From NCBI GenBank assembly GCA_963718775.1, contig OY970377.1, positions 434,001 through 498,000 on the forward strand: DNA of 64,000 nucleotides, in the 5' to 3' direction. The notes beneath the pieces were generated by a model. That model worked only from the letters and a program-made list of their open reading frames with translations, did no database searches and was not told where the DNA came from. Positions 41,836-50,465 of the stretch are shown here, in pieces. The number at the start of each line of letters is the position of its first letter. Positions within the stretch are counted from its first letter, which is position 1. Origin of the DNA: VRUE01 sp963718775. GTDB lineage: Bacteria > Actinomycetota > Thermoleophilia > Solirubrobacterales > 70-9. Position numbers and translations under genes: made by a program.

Positions 41836-43085
41836 TAAGCAGCGGCCACAGCAGAACCAGCAGCCGCCTTCAAAGCCTCAGCCCGATCTGTCTTCTCCCA
41901 GGTGAAGGCATCGCCCTCCCTGCCGAAGTGCCCGTACGCCGAGGTCTGGCGGAAGACCGGCCGGTGCAGATCGAGGTAGCCACGGAAAGCTCCCGGGCGT
42001 AGGTCGAACTCGCTTTCGACTATGCGGGAGATCTGCGAATCCGGAAGCTTGCCGGTGCCGAAGGTCTCGACCATCAGAGAGATCGGCCGGGCGACGCCGA
42101 TCGCGTAGGCGACCTGGACCTCGCAGCGCTGCGCGAGGCCGGCGGCGACGACGTTCTTGGCGACGTAGCGCGAGGCGTAGGCGGCCGAACGGTCGACCTT
42201 GGAGGGATCCTTGCCGGAGAAGGCGCCGCCGCCGTGGCGGGCCATGCCACCGTAGGTGTCGACGATGATCTTGCGGCCGGTGAGGCCGGCGTCGCCGACC
42301 GGGCCGCCGATCACGAACTTGCCGGTCGGGTTGACGAGGAAGTGCTGGCGCAGCTCGTCGGCGTCGTAGAGGCCGGCGGCCTCGGCGCCGAGCACCGGCA
42401 AGACGACGTGCTCCCAGAGGTCGGGCTTGATCTTCGACTCCGACTCGACGCCCTCGGCGTGCTGGGTCGAGATCAAGAGCTTCTCCACTTTGACGGGACG
42501 GCCATCGGCGTAGCGGACGGTGACCTGGGTCTTGCCGTCGGGACCGAGATAGTCGAGCGTGCCGTCCTTGCGCACCGCCGCCAGCCGTTCGGCGAGCCGG
42601 TGGGCGAGGTGGATCGGCATCGGCATCAGCGCCTCGGTCTCGTCGGTCGCGTAGCCGAACATCATTCCCTGATCGCCGGCGCCGGCGATCAGCAGCTCGT
42701 CTTCGACCGAGCCCTCGGTGCGGTTCTCGTAGGCGAGGTCGACGCCCTGGGCGATGTCGGGCGACTGCTTGTCGAGCGAAACCAAGACCGAGATGTGATC
42801 GCAGTTGTAGCCGTAGTCGCCGTGGTCGTAGCCGATATCGCGAATCGTCTCGCGGACCAGCTCGGGGACGTCGAGATGGACCGTGGTCGAGATCTCGCCG
42901 GAGACCACCGCCATGCCGGTGTTGACAAGGGTCTCGCAGGCGACCCGACCCTCCGGATCGCCGGCCATCACCGCGTCGAGCACGGTGTCGGAGATCGCGT
43001 CGGCGACCTTGTCGGGGTGGCCCTCGGTGACGGACTCGGAAGTGAAGAGGTACTCGCCCTCGGCGAGCGGCTGGATCTCGGTCAT
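41835..43085 (-). CDS. metK: S-adenosylmethionine synthetase
   Basis: Makes SAM from Met and ATP. TSESVTEGHPDKVADAISD, GAGDQGMMFGYATDET and HGGGAFSGKDPSKVDRSAAY are intact. 416 residues, no frame slips. ATG at 43085. The IS110-like element is inserted just upstream of it, within about 60 bp of the start, and may have replaced part of its promoter. Confidence 0.98.
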   Translation of the reverse strand: MTEIQPLAEGEYLFTSESVTEGHPDKVADAISDTVLDAVMAGDPEGRVACETLVNTGMAVVSGEISTTVHLDVPELVRETIRDIGYDHGDYGYNCDHISVLVSLDKQSPDIAQGVDLAYENRTEGSVEDELLIAGAGDQGMMFGYATDETEALMPMPIHLAHRLAERLAAVRKDGTLDYLGPDGKTQVTVRYADGRPVKVEKLLISTQHAEGVESESKIKPDLWEHVVLPVLGAEAAGLYDADELRQHFLVNPTGKFVIGGPVGDAGLTGRKIIVDTYGGMARHGGGAFSGKDPSKVDRSAAYASRYVAKNVVAAGLAQRCEVQVAYAIGVARPISLMVETFGTGKLPDSQISRIVESEFDLRPGAFRGYLDLHRPVFRQTSAYGHFGREGDAFTWEKTDRAEALKAAAGSAVAAA

Positions 43086-43243
43086 AGGTCGAAGCCTAGC
43101 GTTGGCCGCTGGAAAAAGTACTGACCAAGCAGGTCAAGACCGTATGGAGAGCTGACCGACTCCAGCGGTAGGTAGGTCGGCACCCCGCGCATGAAAGTGC
43201 GGGGACTGGGCCGCAGGGCGGACCTGCGGCCGACACCCCAATC

Positions 43244-43251
43244 ATGGGAGG
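43244..43251 (+). promoter_or_regulatory. Ribosome binding site of the IS110 transposase
   Basis: GGGAGGTG, seven bases before the ATG at 43259 (43247-43254 in register), argues for starting at 43259 rather than at the ATG at 43244. Confidence 0.6.
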
Positions 43252-43258
43252 TGCCGAC

Positions 43259-44347
43259 ATGGCTCAGCCTAAAAGCGTGGTCGGCCTCGACGTCCACGCC
43301 ACCCAAACCCACGCCTGCGTTCTTTGCCCCGAGACAGGCGAGCTTCGCTCCAAACGCTTGAACGGCCCGCCCCGGCGGGCCCTGGACTTTCTCGAAGGGC
43401 TCCACGCTCCCGTCCTCGCCGTCTATGAGGCAGGGCCGACGGGCTATGGCCTCGCTCGTGGCGCCGTCGAGCGCGACCTCGACGTGCGCATCTGCGCGCC
43501 GGGGTCGATCCCAAAAGCGCCGAGCGATCGGGTGAAGACCGACCGCCGCGATGCCGAGCGCCTGGCGCGCCTGTGCCTCGCCGGCGAACTGTCCTTCGTG
43601 CGCGTGCCGAGCCCCGAGGAGGAGCGCTTTCGCGACCTCGCCCGTTGTCGAGAGGCAATCCGCGCCGATTTGATGCGCGCTCGCCACCGGGTGGGCAAGT
43701 TCCTGCTGCGCCGCGAGTTGCGCTGGGGAGGCCCGGGCTCGGCCTGGACGCAGGCCCACTGGCGCTGGCTGGCGGGGATCGAGTTCTCCGACGGCGCCTC
43801 CAGTGCCGTGCTCGCCGACTACCTGAGTGCCGTGAGGGCGCTTGAGCAGCGTCGTGGCGTGGCCGAGCGGGCGATCGAGGAGGGCTGGCCCGAGTCTCCC
43901 TGGGCCGAGACGATCGCGCGGTTGCGCTGCCTGCGGGGCATCGACACGCTGACGGCGCTCGGGCTTTGCGGGGAGGCTGGAGACCTGCGGCGCTTTGAGC
44001 GCCCGGCGTCGCTGATGGCCTACTTCGGCATCGTGCCCTCCGAGCACTCCTCAGGGGGGCAGCGGCGGCGCGGCCCGATCACCAAGGCGGGCTCCGCGCA
44101 TGCCCGCCGGTTGCTGGTCGAGGCCGCCCACCACTACCGCCACGCGCCCAGGGTGGCGGGGTCGCTGGAGCGTCGCCAGCGCGGCGTCGACCCACGAGCG
44201 TGTGAGATCGGCTGGCGCGCTCAGGTCCGCCTGCATCGTCGCTGGCAACGGTTGCGGGTGGAGCGGGGCAAGCCCGCCAACGTGGTCAGGATCGCCCTGG
44301 CACGCGAGCTCGGCTGCTTTGTGTGGGAGGTGGGGCAGCTGGACTGA
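43259..44347 (+). CDS. IS110-family transposase (DEDD recombinase)
   Basis: RuvC-like N-terminal domain with catalytic residues in VVGLDVHATQTHACV (Asp), AVYEAGPTGYGLA (Glu) and VKTDRRDAERLARL (two Asp), and a C-terminal Tnp_20 domain with LRGIDTLTALGLCGEAGD, ASLMAYFGIVPSEHSSGG carrying the catalytic Ser, and ITKAGSAHARRLLVEAAH. About 362 residues and intact, so probably active. IS110 recombinases use an element-encoded bridge RNA to choose target and donor; the flanking non-coding regions are the candidates. Confidence 0.93.
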   Translation: MAQPKSVVGLDVHATQTHACVLCPETGELRSKRLNGPPRRALDFLEGLHAPVLAVYEAGPTGYGLARGAVERDLDVRICAPGSIPKAPSDRVKTDRRDAERLARLCLAGELSFVRVPSPEEERFRDLARCREAIRADLMRARHRVGKFLLRRELRWGGPGSAWTQAHWRWLAGIEFSDGASSAVLADYLSAVRALEQRRGVAERAIEEGWPESPWAETIARLRCLRGIDTLTALGLCGEAGDLRRFERPASLMAYFGIVPSEHSSGGQRRRGPITKAGSAHARRLLVEAAHHYRHAPRVAGSLERRQRGVDPRACEIGWRAQVRLHRRWQRLRVERGKPANVVRIALARELGCFVWEVGQLD

Positions 44348-44730
44348 GCGAGCGGGGAAACCAACGCGCCCTCGACGACGCTGTCGGGGCGGCACGAGAT
44401 CAACGAAGGCCAGCACGTCGCCGCAGGGCGGCCTGCGCTGCGTCCTGGGGCAACCGGCGGGGATTCCCGCCGGCCGCGCCCGCTTCAAGACTGCAGGCCA
44501 CGCGACGAATCGGCGGTCATGGGGTAGCCAGTCCCCGCATATGAGGCTGACGATGCAGTCGACGCGTCTGGAATTTGCTCGTGTCGCCCCGAGAGCGCCG
44601 CGACACCGTGGTCGCGGTCCCTCAGGGACCCGTTCGATCCTGCCCGCTTGACGAGGGGCTCTCCATATGAGGACGCAGGGAGCGAAGCGTGCTCTGCACG
44701 CGAGCGACCGAGGACGCCGATATGCGCCGG
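44348..44730 (+). ncRNA. Right-end non-coding region, candidate bridge RNA
   Basis: No gene is visible between the transposase and der. The stretch contains a strong 8-bp hairpin near 44453-44472, GGTCGCGGTCCCTCAGGGACC-like pairing near 44612, and two copies of CATATGAGG (near 44537 and 44664). In IS1111-type elements the bridge RNA is encoded downstream of the transposase. That this region encodes one is inference from location and length. Confidence 0.35.
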
Positions 44731-46050
44731 TCAGCGCCCTTCGCGTGTTCCCGAATGGGGGACGTAGTCGATAACCAGAGGCACGCCCTCGAGGCTGTAG
44801 GTCTCGCGCAGACGGTTCTCGAGGTGGTAAGCCCAGTCGCGGATGATCAGCTTGCGGTCGTTGACCTGGATCGCGATGCGCGGCGGTCGCTCTCCCACTT
44901 GTGCCGCGTAGTAGAGGCGCAGGCGGCGGCCGCGGCGTGACGGCGGCGGGGTCTTGGCGACGACGTCGGCGACGAAGCGGTTCAGCTCCGGCGTCGGGAT
45001 CCGCTCGGCCGCGCGGTCGGCAAGCTCGAGCGCCTTGGGCAGCAGGTTGGCGACGTTGCGCCCGCGTGTCGCCGAGCAGGTGACGACGGCGGGGCGCAGG
45101 CGTGACTTGCGCTCGACCCGGGCGCGGGCGTCGTCGATGTCGGTGCGGGTGATGTCCCACTTGTTGAGCGCCAGCAGGGTCGCGCAGCCGGCCCGCATCG
45201 CGATCTCCCCCACGCGCAGGTCCTCGGCGGTGATCCCGTCGGAGGCGTCGCAGACGACCAGCGCCACGTCGGCTCGCTCGACCGCGTGTTCGGAGCGCAG
45301 CTGCGCGTAGTAGTCGACGGTGCCGGCGACCTTGGAGCGGCGGCGCAGGCCGGCGGTGTCGACCAGCACGACCTTGCGGCCGTCGACCTCCAGCTCGGTG
45401 TCGATCGCGTCACGAGTGGTGCCGGCCTTCGCCGAGACGATCACCCGCTCGGAGCCGAGGAAGGCGTTGACCAGCGAGGACTTGCCTGCGTTGGGGCGGC
45501 CGATGACCGCGACCCTGGTCGCCTCGCTCGGCTCGCCGGGCTGGGCGCGGTCGCCGAGCAGCTCGACGACGCGGTCGAGCAGATCGCCGCTGCCGAGACC
45601 GTGGCTGGCCGATACCGCCATGGGCTCGCCGAGGCCGAGCTTGTTCAGCTCGGCGGTCATGTGCTCGTCCTCGGGGCGGTCGAGTTTGTTGGCGACGACG
45701 ACGACCGGCACCGGCGCGCCGCGCAGCGTCTTGGCCAGCTCGGCGTCGCCGGCCCGCACGCCGGCGCGGGCATCGACGACCAGCATCACCACGTCGGCCT
45801 CGGCAATGCCGAGCCGCGCCTGGGCCTGCACGTCGCGGGCCAGCTCGGACTCGTCCTCGATGTCGATGCCGCCGGTGTCGAGCAGCTCGAAGGCCACGCC
45901 GTTCCACTCGCAGGGCACGACCTTGCGGTCGCGAGTGACGCCGGGCTGGGCGTCGGTTACCGCCTCGCGCCCGCCGGCGAGCCGGTTGACCAGCGTGCTC
46001 TTGCCGACGTTGGGGAAGCCGACGACGGCGACGGTTGGCAGGCTGCTCAC
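44731..46050 (-). CDS. der: Ribosome assembly GTPase Der/EngA
   Basis: Two tandem GTPase domains: GFPNVGKSTLVNRLAGG, DTGGIDIE and NKLDRPED in the first; GRPNAGKSSLVNAFLG, DTAGLRR and NKWDITRT in the second; then a C-terminal KH-like domain (RFVADVVAKTPPPSRRGRRL). 439 residues, intact. Acts in 50S maturation. It overlaps cmk by four bases. Confidence 0.97.
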   Translation of the reverse strand: MSSLPTVAVVGFPNVGKSTLVNRLAGGREAVTDAQPGVTRDRKVVPCEWNGVAFELLDTGGIDIEDESELARDVQAQARLGIAEADVVMLVVDARAGVRAGDAELAKTLRGAPVPVVVVANKLDRPEDEHMTAELNKLGLGEPMAVSASHGLGSGDLLDRVVELLGDRAQPGEPSEATRVAVIGRPNAGKSSLVNAFLGSERVIVSAKAGTTRDAIDTELEVDGRKVVLVDTAGLRRRSKVAGTVDYYAQLRSEHAVERADVALVVCDASDGITAEDLRVGEIAMRAGCATLLALNKWDITRTDIDDARARVERKSRLRPAVVTCSATRGRNVANLLPKALELADRAAERIPTPELNRFVADVVAKTPPPSRRGRRLRLYYAAQVGERPPRIAIQVNDRKLIIRDWAYHLENRLRETYSLEGVPLVIDYVPHSGTREGR

Positions 46051-46685
46051 GCGAGGCCCCGCTCTCGGGCCAGAGCCTCGACGCGATCGACGACCTCTTC
46101 GAGCGCCAGGCCGGTTGTGTCGAGCTCGACCGCGTCGGGCGCCGCCCGCAGGGCGCTGTGCTCGCGGTTCTCGTCGCGGGCGTCGCGCTCGCGCTGCGCG
46201 GCCAAAACCGCCGCCAGGCTCTCGCCGGTCTGAGCGGCGCGGCGGCGGGCGCGCTCGTCGGGTGATGCAGTGAGAAAGACCTTCAAGGGCGCCTCGGGGC
46301 TGACCACGGTGCCGATGTCACGGCCCTCGGCGACGTAGCGGCCGGCGGCGATCAGGCGACGCTGCTCAGCCACCATCGCCTCGCGGACCAGGCGGTGGAC
46401 GGAGACGCGCGAGGAGGCGTCGGTCACCCGCGGCTCGCGGATCGCGGCGCTGACGTCGCGGCCGTCCAGCTCAACCCGCTCATCCTCGAAGCCGATCGCC
46501 AGCGCGCCCGCCAGCGCGCCCATCGCGATTCCGTCGTCGAGGTCGTCATCGCCCTCCAGCGCGGCCAGGGCCACGCAGCGGTACATCGCCCCGGAGTCGA
46601 GGTAGGTGAAGTCGAGCCGCTGCGCCAGGGCGCGGGCGACCGTCGACTTGCCGGCCCCGGCGGGACCGTCGATGGCGATGACCAT
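46047..46685 (-). CDS. cmk: Cytidylate kinase
   Basis: P-loop GPAGAGKSTVARALAQ, FTYLDSGAMYRCVAL and the lid region TASPDERARRRAAQ identify CMP kinase. ATG at 46683-46685; stop overlaps the der start. 212 residues, intact. The aroA-cmk-der arrangement is typical. Confidence 0.96.
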   Translation of the reverse strand: MVIAIDGPAGAGKSTVARALAQRLDFTYLDSGAMYRCVALAALEGDDDLDDGIAMGALAGALAIGFEDERVELDGRDVSAAIREPRVTDASSRVSVHRLVREAMVAEQRRLIAAGRYVAEGRDIGTVVSPEAPLKVFLTASPDERARRRAAQTGESLAAVLAAQRERDARDENREHSALRAAPDAVELDTTGLALEEVVDRVEALARERGLA

Positions 46686-46710
46686 GGCCGCAGCGTATGG
46701 GCGCTGCGAC

Positions 46711-48009
46711 TCAGGCGCTGCCAGACAAAGAGGCGAGGTCCGCCTCGAAGCCCGGATAGCTGACCGCGGCGGCGTCCATGCCCTCGACTTCGACCCCCTC
46801 GCGGGAGGCGAGGCCGGCGACCGCCCCAAGCATCGCGATGCGGTGGTCGCCGTGGGACTCGATCGCGCCGCCGCGCAGCCCACCGCCTCCCTCGATCCGC
46901 ATCCCGTCCTCGCTCGGCTCGGCTGCGGCGCCAAGCGCACGCAGCGCCTCGCAGGTCGTCGCGACCCGGTCGGACTCCTTGCGGCGCAGCTCGGCGGCGT
47001 CGCGGATGATCGTCTCGCCCTCGGCAAAGCAGGCGGCGAGGGCGACCAGAGGCAGCTCGTCGATCGCAAGCGGGATCTCGCCGCCGCCGACCTCGGCGCC
47101 GTTCAGCCCAGACGCCCGCGCCCGGATCGACCCGATCGGCTCGCCACCGCGCTCACCGACCACTTCGACCTCGATCTCAGCCCCCATCCGCTCGAGGATG
47201 CCGAGCAGGCCGGTCCGGGTCGGGTTGGTGCCGACGCCCTCCATGACCACCTCGCTACCCGGCACGAGCAGCGCCGCGACGAGGAAGAAGGCGGCCGAGG
47301 AAAAATCCGCCGGCACGGCGAGCTCACCCGGCTCAAGCTGCTTTGCCGGCCGTATCGCGATGCCACCGCGCAGCCAGGCCACGTCGGCGCCCGCCGCGGA
47401 GAGCATCCGCTCGGTGTGGTCGCGGCTGCGGGCCGGCTCCCCCACCCAGGTATCGCCCTCGGCGAGCAGGCCGGCGAAGAGCAGGCACGACTTGACCTGG
47501 GCGCTCGCCACGGGCAGCTCGTACTCGAGGCCCTTCAGTGCCGCCCCCTCGACCTCGAGCGGCGGCAGACGTTGGTCTCGGCAGCTCAGGCTGGCGCCCA
47601 TCCGGCGCAGCGGCTCGGCGATCCGGTCGATCGGGCGGCGCCGGATCGAGGCATCGCCGTCGAGCGTCCAGCGTCCCTCCGATTGCCCGGCGAGCCAGCC
47701 GGGCAGTAGCCGCAGCAGCGTGCCGGCATTGCCGACGTCGATCCGCGCCGGCGCCGGGCCGCGCAGGCCGACGCCGCGGATGCGGATCGTCGGCTCGATG
47801 CCGTCAGCGCCGATTCCCTCGACCTCGGCGCCCAGTGCCTGCACCGCCGCCAGCGTCGAGCGGGTGTCGGCGGCGTCGAGGTAGTCCTCGATCTCCGTCT
47901 CCCCCTCGCCCATCGCCGCGATCAGAGCGGCGCGGTGAGAGATCGACTTGTCCGACGGCGGGCGCAGGCTGCCGCGCAGCGGCCCGGTTGGATCGAAGCG
48001 AGTCGCCAC
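46711..48009 (-). CDS. aroA: 3-phosphoshikimate 1-carboxyvinyltransferase (EPSP synthase)
   Basis: Sixth shikimate pathway enzyme. PPSDKSISHRAALIAAM, GNAGTLLRLLPGWLAG (substrate loop), RRKESDRVATTCEALRALG and ESHGDHRIAMLGAV are intact. GTG start at 48007-48009, four bases after the tyrA stop. 432 residues, no slips. Confidence 0.97.
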   Translation of the reverse strand: MATRFDPTGPLRGSLRPPSDKSISHRAALIAAMGEGETEIEDYLDAADTRSTLAAVQALGAEVEGIGADGIEPTIRIRGVGLRGPAPARIDVGNAGTLLRLLPGWLAGQSEGRWTLDGDASIRRRPIDRIAEPLRRMGASLSCRDQRLPPLEVEGAALKGLEYELPVASAQVKSCLLFAGLLAEGDTWVGEPARSRDHTERMLSAAGADVAWLRGGIAIRPAKQLEPGELAVPADFSSAAFFLVAALLVPGSEVVMEGVGTNPTRTGLLGILERMGAEIEVEVVGERGGEPIGSIRARASGLNGAEVGGGEIPLAIDELPLVALAACFAEGETIIRDAAELRRKESDRVATTCEALRALGAAAEPSEDGMRIEGGGGLRGGAIESHGDHRIAMLGAVAGLASREGVEVEGMDAAAVSYPGFEADLASLSGSA

Positions 48010-48013
48010 GCCG

Positions 48014-49102
48014 CTACTCGCCGTCGCCGACGACGCTGACGGTGTGGCCCAGCTCGCGCACCAGCGCGACGGCGCGGGCTGCCTGGTCGTCGCCGGCAAC
48101 CCAGAGCGAGACGGCCCCCGAGGTCATGTCGGGGGCCGGGTAGAGCGCCATGTCCTCGATGTTGACGCCGGCGTCGCCAAGGGCGAGAGCCAGCTCGGCG
48201 ATCGTGCCCGGCCGGTTGGCGACGACTACGCGCAGCTCGCGCAGCTCGCCGCCGGAAAGCTCGGTCTCGAGCAGGCGACGACGATCGGCAGCAGCGCCGG
48301 CGTGCCACTCCGACACCGCGGCGCGCTCGCCCTTGCGGATCAGCTCTGCCGCCTCACGCAACCGTTCGGCGACGGCGTCGACCGCCTCCGCCACCGCCTC
48401 GCGGTTGCTGGCGAAGATGTCTCCCCAGATCGCCGGGTTGGCGCCGGCGACACGGGTCGTGTCGCGGAAGCTGGGGCCGACCTCGGGCATCCGCTCGGAG
48501 TCGCGGGTCAGCTCCGCCGCTGCCTGGCCGACGAGCACGTTGGCGACCACGTGCGGCAGGTGGCTGACCGTCGCCATCAGGCGATCGTGGGTCTCGGCGT
48601 CGATCGCCTGGACCCGTGCTCCCAGCCCGGCGACGGTGCGCTGCAGGCGGTCGTAGAGCAGGCCGCTGGAGCGCTCGGATTTCGGCGTCAGGTACCAGCG
48701 AGCGCCCTCGAAGAGATCGGCGCGGGCGTTCTCGACCCCTGAGGTCTCCGCCCCGGCCAGCGGGTGGCCGCCGATGAAGCGCTCGTCGCTGCCCAGGGCG
48801 GCGACGATGTCGCGCTTGGTCGAGCCGACATCGGTGACGACCGCATCCGCGCTGCAGGCCTGCAGCGCGGCGCTGGCCAGCTCGGTGAGGCCGGCGACGG
48901 GCGCGGCGCAGAAGACCACCTCGGCGCCTTCGCAGGCCTCGGCGATCGAGCCCGCGGCGACGTCGATCGCTCCGTCGTCGACGGCGCGATCGAGCGAGGC
49001 CCGATCGGGGTCGAAGCCGACGACCTCACCCTGCAACCGCCGCCGGGCGGCGAGGCCGATCGAACCGCCGATCAGGCCAACGCCGAGAACGGCGATCTTC
49101 AT
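48014..49102 (-). CDS. tyrA: Prephenate dehydrogenase with C-terminal ACT domain
   Basis: Oxidative decarboxylation of prephenate for tyrosine. NAD-binding GVGLIGGSIGLAARRR at residues 7-22, GGHPLAGAETSGVENA and the helical dimer domain are present; a C-terminal ACT domain (ELRVVVANRPGTIAELALAL) suggests feedback by an aromatic amino acid. ATG 49100-49102 overlaps the DAHP synthase stop as ATGA. 362 residues, intact. Confidence 0.94.
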   Translation of the reverse strand: MKIAVLGVGLIGGSIGLAARRRLQGEVVGFDPDRASLDRAVDDGAIDVAAGSIAEACEGAEVVFCAAPVAGLTELASAALQACSADAVVTDVGSTKRDIVAALGSDERFIGGHPLAGAETSGVENARADLFEGARWYLTPKSERSSGLLYDRLQRTVAGLGARVQAIDAETHDRLMATVSHLPHVVANVLVGQAAAELTRDSERMPEVGPSFRDTTRVAGANPAIWGDIFASNREAVAEAVDAVAERLREAAELIRKGERAAVSEWHAGAAADRRRLLETELSGGELRELRVVVANRPGTIAELALALGDAGVNIEDMALYPAPDMTSGAVSLWVAGDDQAARAVALVRELGHTVSVVGDGE

Positions 49103-50208
49103 CCGCCGCGCCGAGCCTCTACGGCGGCGCCGAACTGTTCCAGCAACGAGACGGTCCCATCCCAGTTGAGACAGGGGTCGGTGATCGACTGCCCGTAGAC
49201 GAGGTCGTCGCTGTCGCCGAGGTCCTGGCGTCCCTCGACCAGGAAGGACTCGAGCATGACGCCGACGATGTCGCGGTTGCCGTCTGCCACCTGGTCGGCG
49301 ATGTAGCTGGCGGCGAGCATCTGCTTGACCGGATCCTTGTCGCTGTTGTCGTGCGAAGCGTCGACCACGACCCGCTCGGGCAAGCCGGCGTCGCGCAGCA
49401 GCATCAGTGCCCCGCCGATCCCTTCCTGGTCGTGGTTGGGCGCGCCCTTGCCGCCGCGCAGGATGACGTGCCCGTCGGGATTGCCGCGGGTGTAGAGGAT
49501 CGCCGGCGCGCCGTTGTCGTCGATGCCGGCGAAGGCGTGCGGCGCCGCCGCGGCGCGGACCGCGTCGACCGCGACCTGGACGTTGCCGTCGGTGCGGTTC
49601 TTGAAGCCGACCGGCATCGAGAGGCCCGAGCCGAGCTGGCGGTGGATCTGGCTCTCCGTCGTGCGGGCGCCGATCGCGCCCCAGGAGATCGCGTCGGCGA
49701 TGTATTGCGGCGTGATCGGGTCGAGGAACTCGGTGCCGACGGGCAGGCCGAGGTCGAGCACCTGCAGCAGCAGCTGGCGGGCCATGTGCAGGCCGGTGTT
49801 GACGTCGCCGGAGTCGTCGAGGTGGGGGTCGTTGATCAGCCCCTTCCAGCCCGTCGTCGTGCGCGGCTTCTCGAAGTAGACCCGCATCGCGATCAGCACG
49901 TCCTTTTTCAGCTTGCGCGAGAGTTCGGCGAGCCGGCCGGCGTAGTCGAGCGCCGCCTCGGGATCGTGGACGCTGCACGGCCCGACCACGATCAGCACCC
50001 TGTCGTCGGTGCCGTCGAGCACGTTGCCGACTTCGCCACGACCGCGCACCACGGCCTTCTCCCGCTCCTCGCCCAGGGGCAGCTCCTCGAGCAGCTTCGC
50101 CGGCGAGATCAGCTCCTCGATCCGCTCGATTCGCTGGTCTCGAACCCGGTCCTGGGTCTCACCCTGCATCCCGATCATCATTTTGCCTTCACCGTCCTCC
50201 ACGCTCAC
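49099..50208 (-). CDS. aroG: 3-deoxy-7-phosphoheptulonate synthase (AroFGH type)
   Basis: First shikimate pathway enzyme, class I alpha type. VVGPCSVHDPEAALDYAGRL, MRVYFEKPRTTTGWKGLIND, IGARTTESQIHRQLGSGL and VVDASHDNSDKDP are present. GTG start at 50208 gives 369 residues. The three homologues aroF, aroG and aroH of E. coli cannot be told apart here; I use aroG for the class. The 257 bp upstream (50209-50465) show no clear leader peptide or terminator. Confidence 0.93.
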   Translation of the reverse strand: MSVEDGEGKMMIGMQGETQDRVRDQRIERIEELISPAKLLEELPLGEEREKAVVRGRGEVGNVLDGTDDRVLIVVGPCSVHDPEAALDYAGRLAELSRKLKKDVLIAMRVYFEKPRTTTGWKGLINDPHLDDSGDVNTGLHMARQLLLQVLDLGLPVGTEFLDPITPQYIADAISWGAIGARTTESQIHRQLGSGLSMPVGFKNRTDGNVQVAVDAVRAAAAPHAFAGIDDNGAPAILYTRGNPDGHVILRGGKGAPNHDQEGIGGALMLLRDAGLPERVVVDASHDNSDKDPVKQMLAASYIADQVADGNRDIVGVMLESFLVEGRQDLGDSDDLVYGQSITDPCLNWDGTVSLLEQFGAAVEARRGG

Positions 50209-50465
50209 AAGCCTACTTCCGGTTCACTCATCGCACAGGCTGCGCAACGAGACGAAATCTGTCCGACGCCCGGCCAAGCACTTATGAGAATGCGGCAGGA
50301 GCCGCGAGGCCGGACGCCTAGCTAAATCGCCAGAAATAGGAGAAGCGAGCAGGGAGCGACACGGCGCCGCTTGCGCGGCTGACATGCATCGTGTCGACGG
50401 ATCGCTTCACCTTCCCTGAGTTTGTAGCAGGTGAGCCGGGCCGAGTCCACCCGTCAAGGCGGGCC

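Larger units (their letters stand above)
43143..44667 (+). mobile_element. IS110-family insertion sequence
   Basis: About 1.5 kb between metK and der. A 10-bp inverted repeat (TATGGAGAGC at 43143-43152, GCTCTCCATA at 44658-44667) lies at or near the ends; sub-terminal repeats of this kind are known from the IS1111 subgroup. Left non-coding part about 115 nt with two hairpins (CCCCGC...GCGGGG; GCCGCAGG...CCTGCGGC). Right non-coding part about 320 nt with the hairpin CCGGCGGG-GATT-CCCGCCGG near 44453. Exact boundaries cannot be fixed without an empty site. Confidence 0.8.
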
